64,000 nucleotides of DNA, taken from Planctomycetota bacterium. Its GTDB lineage: Bacteria > Planctomycetota > Planctomycetia > Pirellulales > Pirellulaceae. The stretch lies in NCBI GenBank assembly GCA_014381825.1, contig JACNKX010000151.1, positions 1 through 64,000 on the forward strand, written 5' to 3'. Position 1 is the stretch's first letter. The number at the start of each line of letters is the position of its first letter. Both the position numbers and the translations under genes were made by a program. The notes beneath the pieces were generated by a model. The model saw only the letters and a list, made by a program, of their open reading frames with translations. It did no database searches and was not told the DNA's origin. Of the stretch, positions 55,244 through 63,603 are shown piece by piece.

Positions 55244-56617
55244 ATGGAAGCATTGAGGACCACGCTAAATCGACGGGGCTTGCTGCGGAACGCCACGGGC
55301 GGATTCGGCTTGTTGGCTCTTCGCGCATTGGCTGCTGAAGCGGCACGACCGAACGAATCCCCATTGGCCGCACGAACGCCACATTTGCCGGCCACCGCAA
55401 AGCGAGTCATCTTCCTATGCATGCGTGGCGGCCCGTCACAGATGGAGACATTTGATTACAAGCCACGGCTAAATGCTGCTGATGGGATGCCCAGCCGCAA
55501 CGAGAACCAAAAGTATTTCGGTTCACAGTGGAAGTTCCAACGCTACGGAGGAAGTGGAACCGCTGTCAGCGATCTGTTGCCACATACCGCTCGTCTCGCC
55601 GATGATTTGTGTGTCATTAACAGCATGCACACGGATAGCAACGAGCACGCCGCCGCGCTTACGCAGTTGCACACGGGAACCGTCCAGTTTCATCGCCCGT
55701 CGATCGGTTCGTGGGTTCTTTACGGTCTTGGCACGGAGAACCAGGATGTCCCCGGATTCATCTCGATTAAACCACCCGTAATTCTTGGCGGTGCGAGAAA
55801 CTATGGCAGTGCATTCTTGCCTTCCCTCTATCAAGGCACGCCGCTGGGAACGATGAGTCGCTCGATTCGCGAAGCCAGAATCAACGACCTCGAATCCATC
55901 TTGCCACCAGACGTTCAACGACGACAGCTCGACATGATTCAAGCGGCGAATCGAAAGACGCTTGAAAGACGCGGAGGTGACGAGGCTGTCGAAGGCATGA
56001 TCGCCTCGTTCGAGTTGGCGTTTCGAATGCAGTCGGCGTTGCCTACTCTGTTGGACTTATCGCTAGAAACAGCCGATACGCATGAGCGTTACGGAATTGG
56101 CGACAAGAAGCGAACAGACGACTTTGGCCGGCAGTGCCTGTTGGCTCGCCGATTCGCGGAAGCTGGTGTTCGCTTTATCGAACTCACCCATGACAATTGG
56201 GATCACCACGGTGGCGTTGCCAAGAACATGCCGATGCGATGCGAGCAAATCGACCAGCCAATCGCCGCATTGCTTACGGACCTGAAAGACCGAGGATTGC
56301 TAGAGGACACGTTGGTCGTATGGGGAGGCGAGTTTGGACGCACTCCCGACGATCCACGCGGGGATGGTCGCGGACATAACAAAGATGGCTTCACGATGTG
56401 GTTAGCCGGTGGCGGATGCAAAGCCGGGTACACTCACGGCGCGACCGACGAGTATGGCTATGCAGCGGTCGAGGGCAAGATTCATGTGCATGATCTCCAT
56501 GCGACCATCTTACGACTGTTGGGACTTGATCACGAGCAGCTAACGTATCGCTATGCCGGTCGCGACTTTCGACTGACCGACGTTCGCGGGCGTGTCGCTC
56601 AAGAGATCATTGCGTAA
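55244..56617 (+). CDS. DUF1501 protein with Tat-type signal (second copy)
   Basis: The product is 457 residues. The N-terminus LNRRGLLRNATGGFGLLAL is a twin-arginine-type signal. DUF1501 motifs: FLCMRGGPSQMETFDYKP, AVSDLLPHTARLADDLCVIN, VVWGGEFGRTPDDP, GRGHNKDGFTMWLAGGGCKAG and YTHGATDEYGYAAVEGKIHV (split here across neighbours). It resembles the DUF1501 protein at 49795, so the pair arose by duplication. It starts 12 bases after the DUF1553 gene. Confidence 0.94.
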   Translation: MEALRTTLNRRGLLRNATGGFGLLALRALAAEAARPNESPLAARTPHLPATAKRVIFLCMRGGPSQMETFDYKPRLNAADGMPSRNENQKYFGSQWKFQRYGGSGTAVSDLLPHTARLADDLCVINSMHTDSNEHAAALTQLHTGTVQFHRPSIGSWVLYGLGTENQDVPGFISIKPPVILGGARNYGSAFLPSLYQGTPLGTMSRSIREARINDLESILPPDVQRRQLDMIQAANRKTLERRGGDEAVEGMIASFELAFRMQSALPTLLDLSLETADTHERYGIGDKKRTDDFGRQCLLARRFAEAGVRFIELTHDNWDHHGGVAKNMPMRCEQIDQPIAALLTDLKDRGLLEDTLVVWGGEFGRTPDDPRGDGRGHNKDGFTMWLAGGGCKAGYTHGATDEYGYAAVEGKIHVHDLHATILRLLGLDHEQLTYRYAGRDFRLTDVRGRVAQEIIA

Positions 56618-56674
56618 CCACGCCATATCTCTTACGCTGTCGCTTCCGACAAAAGCGATTCGAAGGGCGACAGA

Positions 56675-57670
56675 ATGACGACAGAAGCTGAATCAGCGCC
56701 CATCGAGTCGCTGCCACCGGAGATCAAATCGATCCAGCCAGGTGGCGGAGTTTGTATGAGAATCGAGTTGGCTTGGGGTGGTTGGCGGCGATGGTATCTC
56801 AAGACGTTTCGTAAACGTTACATCGCCGATATGCTGGCCAAGCGAGAAGGATCAACTAACGCCTGTCCCCATGAAGTGCTCGATCCGCGCGACGTCAAGT
56901 TTTATAGAAACCAGGGCGGCTACTATTGGTCGGAGGCGAACGACCCCTTTTGCTGGCGTGACCGCCTGCCGTTCGTCCGCGCGGGACTCGCCGAGCTATT
57001 CATTTTAGGTGCGACGTTCTTCGCGCTCACCGCGATTCTGGCCGTCGTATTTTGGCCACTTGCCATTGCCCCAGCATTGGTTGGGCTGAGCATCGTCTGG
57101 TTCTTTAGAAACCCAAAACGAATCATCCCGGATGAAACGGGAGTTGTCGTCTCACCAGCTGACGGCCATATTGCTTGCGTGGAAGATGTTAGCGACGAGT
57201 TCATTGGGAAGCCGGCAGTATTGATCGGCATCTTTCTTTCGGTGTTTGATGTTCACATCAACCGTGTTTCGATGGATGCAACCGTCATCGGACTTCGCCA
57301 TCGTCGCGGAAAATTCCTGAATGCGCTCCGCCCCGAGTCGGCTCAAGAGAATGAACGGATGGAGGTTCGCTTTCAACAAAACAGTGCCCCTCGCCGCCGG
57401 TTCATTATTCGACAGATCGCCGGGGCGATCGCGCGACGCATTGTCTGTCACGTGGCGCCGGGCGACTCGCTTGAGATTGGAGAACAATTCGGTATGATCA
57501 AGCTAGGATCGCGTACCGAATTAATCATTCCTAAAGAGGCAGGCCTAGAACTCCTGGTTTCCAAGGGACAGAAAGTGAATGCGGGGGCGACGGTTTTGGC
57601 TCGATATACGTCGACGACCGAGACTCCGGTTTCCCCGGCATCGGAAACGGCCAGTGGAGAAGCAACTTGA
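56675..57670 (+). CDS. psd: Phosphatidylserine decarboxylase proenzyme
   Basis: The product is 331 residues. An N-terminal extension of about 100 residues precedes two membrane helices (LAELFILGATFFALTAILAV and LAIAPALVGLSIVWF). The catalytic part has VVSPADGHIACVEDV, FLSVFDVHINRVS and the self-cleavage site IKLGSRTELIIP, where Gly278-Ser279 is expected to split into beta chain and pyruvoyl alpha chain (the common motif is LGST). The enzyme converts phosphatidylserine to phosphatidylethanolamine at the membrane. It precedes pssA on the same strand after 48 bases, so both act in one pathway. Confidence 0.94.
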   Translation: MTTEAESAPIESLPPEIKSIQPGGGVCMRIELAWGGWRRWYLKTFRKRYIADMLAKREGSTNACPHEVLDPRDVKFYRNQGGYYWSEANDPFCWRDRLPFVRAGLAELFILGATFFALTAILAVVFWPLAIAPALVGLSIVWFFRNPKRIIPDETGVVVSPADGHIACVEDVSDEFIGKPAVLIGIFLSVFDVHINRVSMDATVIGLRHRRGKFLNALRPESAQENERMEVRFQQNSAPRRRFIIRQIAGAIARRIVCHVAPGDSLEIGEQFGMIKLGSRTELIIPKEAGLELLVSKGQKVNAGATVLARYTSTTETPVSPASETASGEAT

Positions 57671-57718
57671 TCGTCGGACGCCGCATTCGCGGGCGAAATC
57701 CATTCTGAGGTTTATACG

Positions 57719-58555
57719 ATGGCAGTCTCACGCAACAAGTCTGGTCTGGTCGTCGTGCCGACTCTGCTCACTTTAGGTAACGGCGTCTGTGGCTTGGGCA
57801 GCATCGCGCTGGCGACGATGGGAGCCGAAGAACTCGGGCAGACGAGAGCGATCTTTTGCGCGGGCGCGTTCATCTTCGTCGGCATGGTTTTCGATGGACT
57901 TGATGGATACGTCGCCCGTTTGATGAAACAGACGAGTCAATTTGGAGCTGAGTTGGATAGCCTGTGTGATGTCATCACATTCACTGTCGCACCGGTGTTT
58001 ATCATGCTGACGCTGACCGACGTTGTTCCGTTGCGGTTTCTATGGGGCATCGGCGTGTTATTCATGCTTTGCGGTTTGCTGAGGTTGGCCCGATTCAACG
58101 TCGAGTTGGACGACGACGACGATCACGATTGGTTTCGGGGGCTACCCACGCCGGCCGCGGCGGGGACATTGGCGTCGTTTGCCGTCGCGCTTCCAGCGGT
58201 CCAACGGTTGGTCGCTGATACTTCGTCGGAAGCTCAGCAACAGCTGGGTTTGCAGATCATGGTAGTGACAAAGTACGCCCTGCCAGTTCTGACGGTAGCG
58301 CTTGCTTGGTTGATGGTGTCCAGGATTCGTTACCCCCACATCGTCAGCCAGTTGGCACATGGACAGTGGAGGTTTTTCAACCTGGTGCGCCTAGTCTTTG
58401 TGGCGGTTGCTCTTTTCACCGTGCATGAACTGGCGTTACCGCTCGTCCTTTGCTATTTCGCTCTCGGTCGCCCGCTTGCAGTGTGGATGAGATTTGTTGG
58501 GATACGTATTCGAGGGCTCACTGCCTTTGGTCGTCTGCCTAGAAAAGGCGTGTGA
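57719..58555 (+). CDS. pssA: CDP-diacylglycerol-serine O-phosphatidyltransferase
   Basis: The product is 278 residues with about eight hydrophobic helices. It carries the CDP-alcohol phosphotransferase signature DGLDGYVARLMKQTSQFGAE, followed by LDSLCDVITF (D-G-x2-A-R-x8-G-x3-D-x3-D). It makes phosphatidylserine from CDP-diacylglycerol and serine, the substrate for the decarboxylase encoded just upstream. The two genes are probably an operon. It is convergent with a PmtA-like methyltransferase. Confidence 0.93.
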   Translation: MAVSRNKSGLVVVPTLLTLGNGVCGLGSIALATMGAEELGQTRAIFCAGAFIFVGMVFDGLDGYVARLMKQTSQFGAELDSLCDVITFTVAPVFIMLTLTDVVPLRFLWGIGVLFMLCGLLRLARFNVELDDDDDHDWFRGLPTPAAAGTLASFAVALPAVQRLVADTSSEAQQQLGLQIMVVTKYALPVLTVALAWLMVSRIRYPHIVSQLAHGQWRFFNLVRLVFVAVALFTVHELALPLVLCYFALGRPLAVWMRFVGIRIRGLTAFGRLPRKGV

Positions 58556-58564
58556 GTCGTGAGC

Positions 58565-58592
58565 CGGCAGGTGGAGCGATCGGCTCGCTGCC
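58565..58592. terminator. Possible bidirectional terminator between pssA and the methyltransferase gene
   Basis: GGCAG (58566-58570) and CTGCC (58588-58592) with inner GAGC/GCTC form a stem of about 10 pairs with a GATCG loop. It lies 10 bases after the pssA stop. T-runs are weak on both sides. Confidence 0.4.
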
Positions 58593-58640
58593 TCAATTCG
58601 CCAACACGTGTAAAAACTCTCTTTCCGACAAGATCGTTGG

Positions 58641-59255
58641 TCATCGTCGGCAGCGATAGATAAATGCGGGCGGGAAGTTCTTCCACACGGTTGGACTCGC
58701 ATGCACCTCGCTGAAGTAACTCTGTAACTTTGTTCGAAATCGATGAGCCGACGGAAGCACCATTCCTTGCAGATACGCAAACGTCGCGAAGTACGCTCCC
58801 GGCTTCAATACATTCATCATTGCGTCCAGGTACGCTGTTTGATCATCATCCGAAAAAACGGCCCATGGCAGGCCGCAGACAATCGAATCAACTTCAGACA
58901 CGCCTTGCTGACGGCAGAGCGCCTCGATGTTTCCGACACTGTCCTGGAGGATCGTTGCCTCTGGGAATCGCATGGCCAAACTCGTCGCGAATTGGGAATT
59001 CAGTTCGACCGCAAAGAACTCTGCGCCAGGACTCTTGTACTCTAAGATTTGCTCGGTAAATACGCCCGTGCCAGGCCCATACTCGACGACGGTGTCAACC
59101 GACTCCCAATCGATCCACCGCACCATGTCTCGTGCCAATGTACGAGAGCTGGGCGCTATCGCGCCTACATGCGTCGGATTAAGCAGGAATTCACAAACAA
59201 ATCTTCCGTATTCTTTAACAGTCATCTTCGCCTTCGTTTGAGTTTGAACCAACAT
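58641..59255 (-). CDS. Phospholipid N-methyltransferase-like protein
   Basis: The product is 204 residues from the ATG at 59255; alternatives are GTG at 59303 (220 residues) and ATG at 59225, and the true start is uncertain. Typical PmtA features are FVCEFLLNPTHVGAIAPSS at the N-terminus, SAM motif I VVEYGPGTGVFTEQIL, the acidic FFAVELNSQF, and SIVCGLPWAVFSDDDQ later. This pattern is that of bacterial PmtA (Sinorhizobium/Rhodobacter type), which makes methylated PE and phosphatidylcholine. The neighbouring psd and pssA genes support a phospholipid role. It could still be another small methyltransferase. Confidence 0.82.
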   Translation of the reverse strand: MLVQTQTKAKMTVKEYGRFVCEFLLNPTHVGAIAPSSRTLARDMVRWIDWESVDTVVEYGPGTGVFTEQILEYKSPGAEFFAVELNSQFATSLAMRFPEATILQDSVGNIEALCRQQGVSEVDSIVCGLPWAVFSDDDQTAYLDAMMNVLKPGAYFATFAYLQGMVLPSAHRFRTKLQSYFSEVHASPTVWKNFPPAFIYRCRR

Positions 59256-59729
59256 CTTGCCAGTTGCCTTGGCCGCTTCGCGACAAATCAATTCGCGGCT
59301 CACGAGCGTTACGCTGTTCTCATCTTATGGAGTACATACGAATATGATCGCCCTTCTCGTGGAGTCAACGGGCCATCAGCCGCTGGGATCTGGATAAACG
59401 GCTGCGGCACACGCAACGACCAGAATCTCCACGCACCCGATCCCCTCGTTTCGTTCCAATTAACTCGATTTACGCGAGGAATAATAGTTGCGTTGTTGCT
59501 GCGGACAGCGCGGCCTATAATCACCAGACTTAGCCCTGAGCCTCCGTTGCTCAGCCTAATCCTCAGAGATCAGCAATATCCGTCAATAGTAACAGTCGTG
59601 TTTTTTGTGTCAGATTCATGCGACCAGCAAGAGCGGTTCGGAGCGCGCGACTTGACGCCTAGCGCACAAGCTGGGGCTACGCTCGGCCAGCGGATATCAC
59701 GATCCCTTCTATTTAGCGTCGTCACAAGG
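59256..59729. promoter_or_regulatory. Divergent region between the methyltransferase and the S41 protease
   Basis: These 474 bases separate two divergent genes. The plus-strand frame of the protease is open across the whole stretch, but its translation looks unlike a protein family and lacks a signal peptide. I see no ncRNA or convincing promoter motif. Confidence 0.4.
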
Positions 59730-61043
59730 ATGTTGTTGGTATTGGTTTGCGTAGTGACCGCTGCGACGGGGAAGGCCGATGAAACTGTTGTGCCCTCGCC
59801 GGCCGAGCAGGAGGAATACCACGACTTGCTTAAGCTCTTCGTCGAAACTTTCAACATTGTCGAACGTGACTATGTTGAATCGGTTAGTCGCCGTGAACTT
59901 ATGGAAAGCGCGATCCACGGCATGATCTCCAAACTCGATCAACACTCGAATTACATCACATCAGCGGAACTTGGCGAGTTTCGTCGCGAATTCGACAAGG
60001 AGTTGGGCGGGATCGGCGTCCATGTCATGATCGAGGACAGCCAATTGACGATAATCAGCCCGATCGTCGACAGCCCGGCTTACAAAGCGAACCTGACGGC
60101 GGGTGATGTCATTACTCACGTCAACGGAAGTCCTACGAAGGGTCTGACGTTGTCTAAGGCTGTCAACTTGATGAAGGGCAAGCTTGGCACGACGGTTGAG
60201 CTGACGATTCGTCGCCCCGACAAAAGAGCTTCGGAGAGGGTTACGGTCGTGCGCGACAGTGTACGAATTCGAACCGTTCGCGGCGATCGCCGGCAAGACG
60301 ACAATTCGTGGGATTTCATGTATGACCGCGAACTCGGAATTGGCTACGTTCGGATCACTTCCTTCTCACGTCACACGGTTCGCGAGTTGCGTGCGGCGAT
60401 GAACGCTTTGACCGAGCAATCCATGCAAGGCTTGGTTCTTGATCTCCGCGCGAACCCTGGCGGGCTGCTGTCGTCGGCCATTGAAGTATGCGACATGTTC
60501 ATCGAGGACGGTGTTATCGTTAGCACATCGGGCCGCAATGTTGAGAATCGTCAGTGGCAAGCGCACTCGGCCGGCACCTATACGGGCTTCCCAATCGCAG
60601 TGCTTGTTGATCGTTTTAGTGCGAGTGCTAGTGAAATTGTCGCGGCGTGCCTCCAAGATCACGGTCGAGCGGTCGTCGTTGGCCAGCGGACGTGGGGCAA
60701 AGGAAGCGTGCAAAACGTCCTGAGTCTCGACGAAGGACGCAGCGCATTGAAATTGACGACGGCCGAGTATCATCGCCCCAACGGTAAGAGCATCGACCGG
60801 AAACCCGATGCCTTAAATATTGATGATTGGGGCGTCATTCCTAACGACGGATTCGATTTGCGTTTGTCGGATAGCGACGCTGCGAGATTGGAGCGACAAC
60901 GCCAAGCCAAAGATCTACTGCGCGAAAAGCCCGTCGTCGAAGGCGAACTTGAAGACCAGCAGTTCACTTTAGCCCTCAGTTTCATGGTTGCGGAACTTGC
61001 GAATCATCAGAACACTCGCGGCGCGACAAAGGCCGAACCATGA
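59730..61043 (+). CDS. C-terminal processing peptidase (S41, Ctp/Prc)
   Basis: The product is 437 residues from the ATG at 59730, chosen because it starts a signal peptide (MLLVLVCVVTAATGKA). A small N-terminal domain (FNIVERDYVESVSRREL; MISKLDQHSNYITSAEL) leads to a PDZ domain (LGGIGVHVMIEDSQLTIISP; AYKANLTAGDVITHVNG). The S41 core follows: SFSRHTVRELRAAM, GLVLDLRANPGG, then the nucleophile serine in DRFSASASEIVAACLQDHG and the lysine in GQRTWGKGSVQNV. It degrades or trims exported proteins from their C-terminus. It overlaps tsaD by ATGA, so the two are translationally coupled. Confidence 0.93.
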   Translation: MLLVLVCVVTAATGKADETVVPSPAEQEEYHDLLKLFVETFNIVERDYVESVSRRELMESAIHGMISKLDQHSNYITSAELGEFRREFDKELGGIGVHVMIEDSQLTIISPIVDSPAYKANLTAGDVITHVNGSPTKGLTLSKAVNLMKGKLGTTVELTIRRPDKRASERVTVVRDSVRIRTVRGDRRQDDNSWDFMYDRELGIGYVRITSFSRHTVRELRAAMNALTEQSMQGLVLDLRANPGGLLSSAIEVCDMFIEDGVIVSTSGRNVENRQWQAHSAGTYTGFPIAVLVDRFSASASEIVAACLQDHGRAVVVGQRTWGKGSVQNVLSLDEGRSALKLTTAEYHRPNGKSIDRKPDALNIDDWGVIPNDGFDLRLSDSDAARLERQRQAKDLLREKPVVEGELEDQQFTLALSFMVAELANHQNTRGATKAEP

Positions 61044-62062
61044 AGATCCTGACTCTCGAAACAACCTGCGACGAGACAGCTGCTGCGATTATTACGGGCG
61101 ACTTGGAAGTACTCTCATCCGTCGTCGCCTCGCAGGACGAATTGCATCAGCGATTCCACGGCGTGGTCCCCGAGATTGCAGCGCGCGCCCACGTCGAACG
61201 AATTCTTCCGGTCATCGACGAGACTGTGCGTAAAGCTGGGATCACGCTTGGCGAACTCGACGCGATCGCGGTTGCGAATACGCCGGGATTGGCAGGGTCG
61301 TTACTCGTCGGACTAGTAGCCGCTAAGACGCTGTGCGTCGCGCTCAACAAACCGCTAGTCGCCGTCAATCATCTGCACGCACACATCTATGCTTGCAAGG
61401 TCGCTAGTGGCGACGATGTGTTTCCATGCATTGGGATGATCGTCAGCGGCGGGCACAGTAATTTGTATCGTTGCAACGCACCTTCGGAATTCGAGTACGT
61501 GGGCGGAACGATTGACGATGCTGCAGGAGAGGCATTTGATAAGGTCGCGAACATGCTCGGTCTGCCTTATCCTGGGGGACCAGCGGTGTCGCGAGTTGCA
61601 CTGAAGGGGAATCGAAAGGCATATCGTTTTCCCCGCCCGTTCCTTAATGACAAATCCAAGATCGCATTTAGCTTCAGCGGCCTGAAAACGGCGGTGAGGT
61701 ATGCGATCACCGGAGGAGCGACATCGGAATTCGCGAGGCCTGAGTTCTCCGATCAGCAACTCGCGGATCTCGCGGCAAGCTTCGAGGAAGCCGTTGTTGA
61801 TTGCTTAGTAGGCAAAGCGATACTCGCTGCTAAGCAATCCGATCTCTCGACACTTTGTGTTGGCGGGGGCGTCGCGGCGAATCGACGCCTTCGCGAGCGA
61901 TTGCGAACGGAATCCAAGAAGGCCGCCATTACGCTGTACATCGCGCCCCCCGAGCTTTGTACCGACAATGCGGTGATGGGGGCGATTGCGATCGAACGAC
62001 TTCGTGCCGGTTTGACCGAAGACCTTGATCTCGACCTGATCCCGGGACTTGTTCGGCAATAG
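61040..62062 (+). CDS. tsaD: tRNA threonylcarbamoyladenosine transferase subunit TsaD
   Basis: The product is 340 residues. Hallmarks are LTLETTCDETAAAII, the metal histidines in VNHLHAHIYA, VSGGHSNLY, GRTIDDAAGEAFDKVA-type segment GGTIDDAAGEAFDKVANMLG, KIAFSFSGLKTAV and the C-terminal LCVGGGVAANRRLRERL with PPELCTDNAVMGA. It transfers the threonylcarbamoyl group from TC-AMP to A37 of tRNAs reading ANN codons, working with TsaB, TsaE and TsaC encoded elsewhere. The start overlaps the protease stop. Confidence 0.97.
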   Translation: MKILTLETTCDETAAAIITGDLEVLSSVVASQDELHQRFHGVVPEIAARAHVERILPVIDETVRKAGITLGELDAIAVANTPGLAGSLLVGLVAAKTLCVALNKPLVAVNHLHAHIYACKVASGDDVFPCIGMIVSGGHSNLYRCNAPSEFEYVGGTIDDAAGEAFDKVANMLGLPYPGGPAVSRVALKGNRKAYRFPRPFLNDKSKIAFSFSGLKTAVRYAITGGATSEFARPEFSDQQLADLAASFEEAVVDCLVGKAILAAKQSDLSTLCVGGGVAANRRLRERLRTESKKAAITLYIAPPELCTDNAVMGAIAIERLRAGLTEDLDLDLIPGLVRQ

Positions 62063-62083
62063 CCCACTGGTGTTACGACACGT

Positions 62084-62105
62084 CTGCCGCTGAAATCGAC
62101 GGCAG
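62084..62105. terminator. Weak hairpin after tsaD
   Basis: CTGCCG (62084-62089) and CGGCAG (62100-62105) form a 6-bp stem around a 10-base loop, 22 bases after the tsaD stop. No T-tract follows, so termination is uncertain. Confidence 0.3.
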
Positions 62106-62210
62106 CCCCCTCACAACCGCGATAATCGTGTAAAGTCCAACTGCTGTTGCGTGAAGCGTGGCGTACAATTACCGGATGTTACTGCAAATCGCGCAGAGGA
62201 GTCTTTACTT

Positions 62211-63467
62211 GTGAGTCGAATGGTCGCAATTCACCAGCATCCTTGTTTACGGCTGCAGCTTGTCTTTGCGTACGCCGCGATCCTATTGTCTTCGGAGGCG
62301 ATCGCGCAACCGGCTGACGAATGGAGCCGGGCTAGACAGAATCTTGTCGAGTTAATCGCCGAGGGAGTTAAGAATCCTCGCGTTCTTGATGCCGCGCGCA
62401 CGACCGAGCGGCACTTATTTGTGCCTGAAGAGCACCGCGCGAAGGCCTACTTTGACATGTCGCTGCCGATTGGTGGAGGTGTGACGATCTCCCCGCCGTA
62501 TGTAGTCGCATTCATGACAGAACAACTCGATCCACATCCCACCGATCGTGTCTTGGAAATTGGGACTGGCAGCGGATACCAAGCGGCGATGTTGAGTCCG
62601 TTGGTCGCGGACGTCTACACGATTGAGATTGTCGAACACCTTGGCAACAAAGCCGCCAAACGTTTACAGCGACTGGGTTACGATAATGTCCACGTTCGCG
62701 TAGGTGACGGATTTAAGGGATGGCCTGAACACGCTCCGTTCGACAAAATCATTGTTACCTGTTCGCCTGAGAAGATCCCTCACCCATTGGTCGATCAGCT
62801 CAAGGAAGGCGGCAAAATGCTGATCCCGTTAGGGAAGCGGTACCAGCAGTCACTCTGCCTAATTACGAAACGTGAAGGGAGACTTGAACAACAAGTTCTT
62901 GAGCCAACATTCTTCGTACCAATGACCGGTCGTGCCGAAACATTGAGAAACGTAAAGCAGGACGACGGTATACCGGTGTTGGCCAATGGCAGTTTTGAGC
63001 TCTTGAGCGAAGAACAAACGCCGGCCAATTGGTACTATCTACGGCAGGCTGAAATAGTGTCGGAATCAGAGGGTGTGCACCCAAGAAAGTACTTGAAGCT
63101 CAGTAATGCGACGCCCGGTCGTGCGGCCCAAGTGCTTCAAGCCACAGGTTTGGATGGCCGGCGGTACCGAGAACTTGAACTTTCGGTCGCTGTTCAACCG
63201 ATCGATGTCGCCATCCCTGAGGCTGATTCATTTTCAGGAATTTATGTGCGATTTTACGACCAGCAGCGCCGCGAAGTCGGATCAGGAAAATTTGGCCCGT
63301 GGACTGGCAGCGCGCCTTGGGCCGAATACGCAACCCGTTTTCGAGTTCCGCCAGAAGCACGAATCTTAATGATCAGTGCCGGTCTGTACGGAGCGACAGG
63401 CGAGTTGGGTATCGATGACATTCGAATCGACGCGAGCGCGACGATCGCGAAGGGACCGTTCGACTAA
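62211..63467 (+). CDS. pcm: Exported protein-L-isoaspartate O-methyltransferase with C-terminal jelly-roll-like domain
   Basis: The product is 418 residues from the GTG at 62211, with GAGGAG 9 bases upstream; the ATG at 62220 is the alternative. A signal peptide (LQLVFAYAAILLSSEAIAQ) suggests export, unusual for this family. Residues 35-230 are Pcm: ERHLFVPEEHRAKAYFDMSL, the TISPPYVVAFMTEQL substrate loop, SAM motif I VLEIGTGSGYQAAML, IEIVEHLGNKA, LIPLGKRYQQSLCL. The remaining 170 residues (ANGSFELL..ANWYY, VRFYDQQRREVGSGKFGPW, ELGIDDIRI) look like a carbohydrate-binding (CBM4/9- or galactose-binding-like) sandwich. Its normal role is repair of isoaspartate. Confidence 0.88.
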   Translation: MSRMVAIHQHPCLRLQLVFAYAAILLSSEAIAQPADEWSRARQNLVELIAEGVKNPRVLDAARTTERHLFVPEEHRAKAYFDMSLPIGGGVTISPPYVVAFMTEQLDPHPTDRVLEIGTGSGYQAAMLSPLVADVYTIEIVEHLGNKAAKRLQRLGYDNVHVRVGDGFKGWPEHAPFDKIIVTCSPEKIPHPLVDQLKEGGKMLIPLGKRYQQSLCLITKREGRLEQQVLEPTFFVPMTGRAETLRNVKQDDGIPVLANGSFELLSEEQTPANWYYLRQAEIVSESEGVHPRKYLKLSNATPGRAAQVLQATGLDGRRYRELELSVAVQPIDVAIPEADSFSGIYVRFYDQQRREVGSGKFGPWTGSAPWAEYATRFRVPPEARILMISAGLYGATGELGIDDIRIDASATIAKGPFD

Positions 63468-63603
63468 GCTCCTTCACTGATACGCCATTCAGAGCGCGAA
63501 GAGTCTTTGAAGTTGCCTCGTGTGAACAACTAGGTGGTCATCAATTTGAAACACGGTCGCGATTTGGATGCACGTCTTCTGAGTGAGCTGCTGGGCGCGA
63601 TGC

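Noticed and set aside
59049-59729. Long N-terminal extension of the S41 protease
   Set aside because: The frame is open but overlaps the divergent methyltransferase and lacks a signal or family similarity; the ATG at 59730 begins a normal signal peptide.
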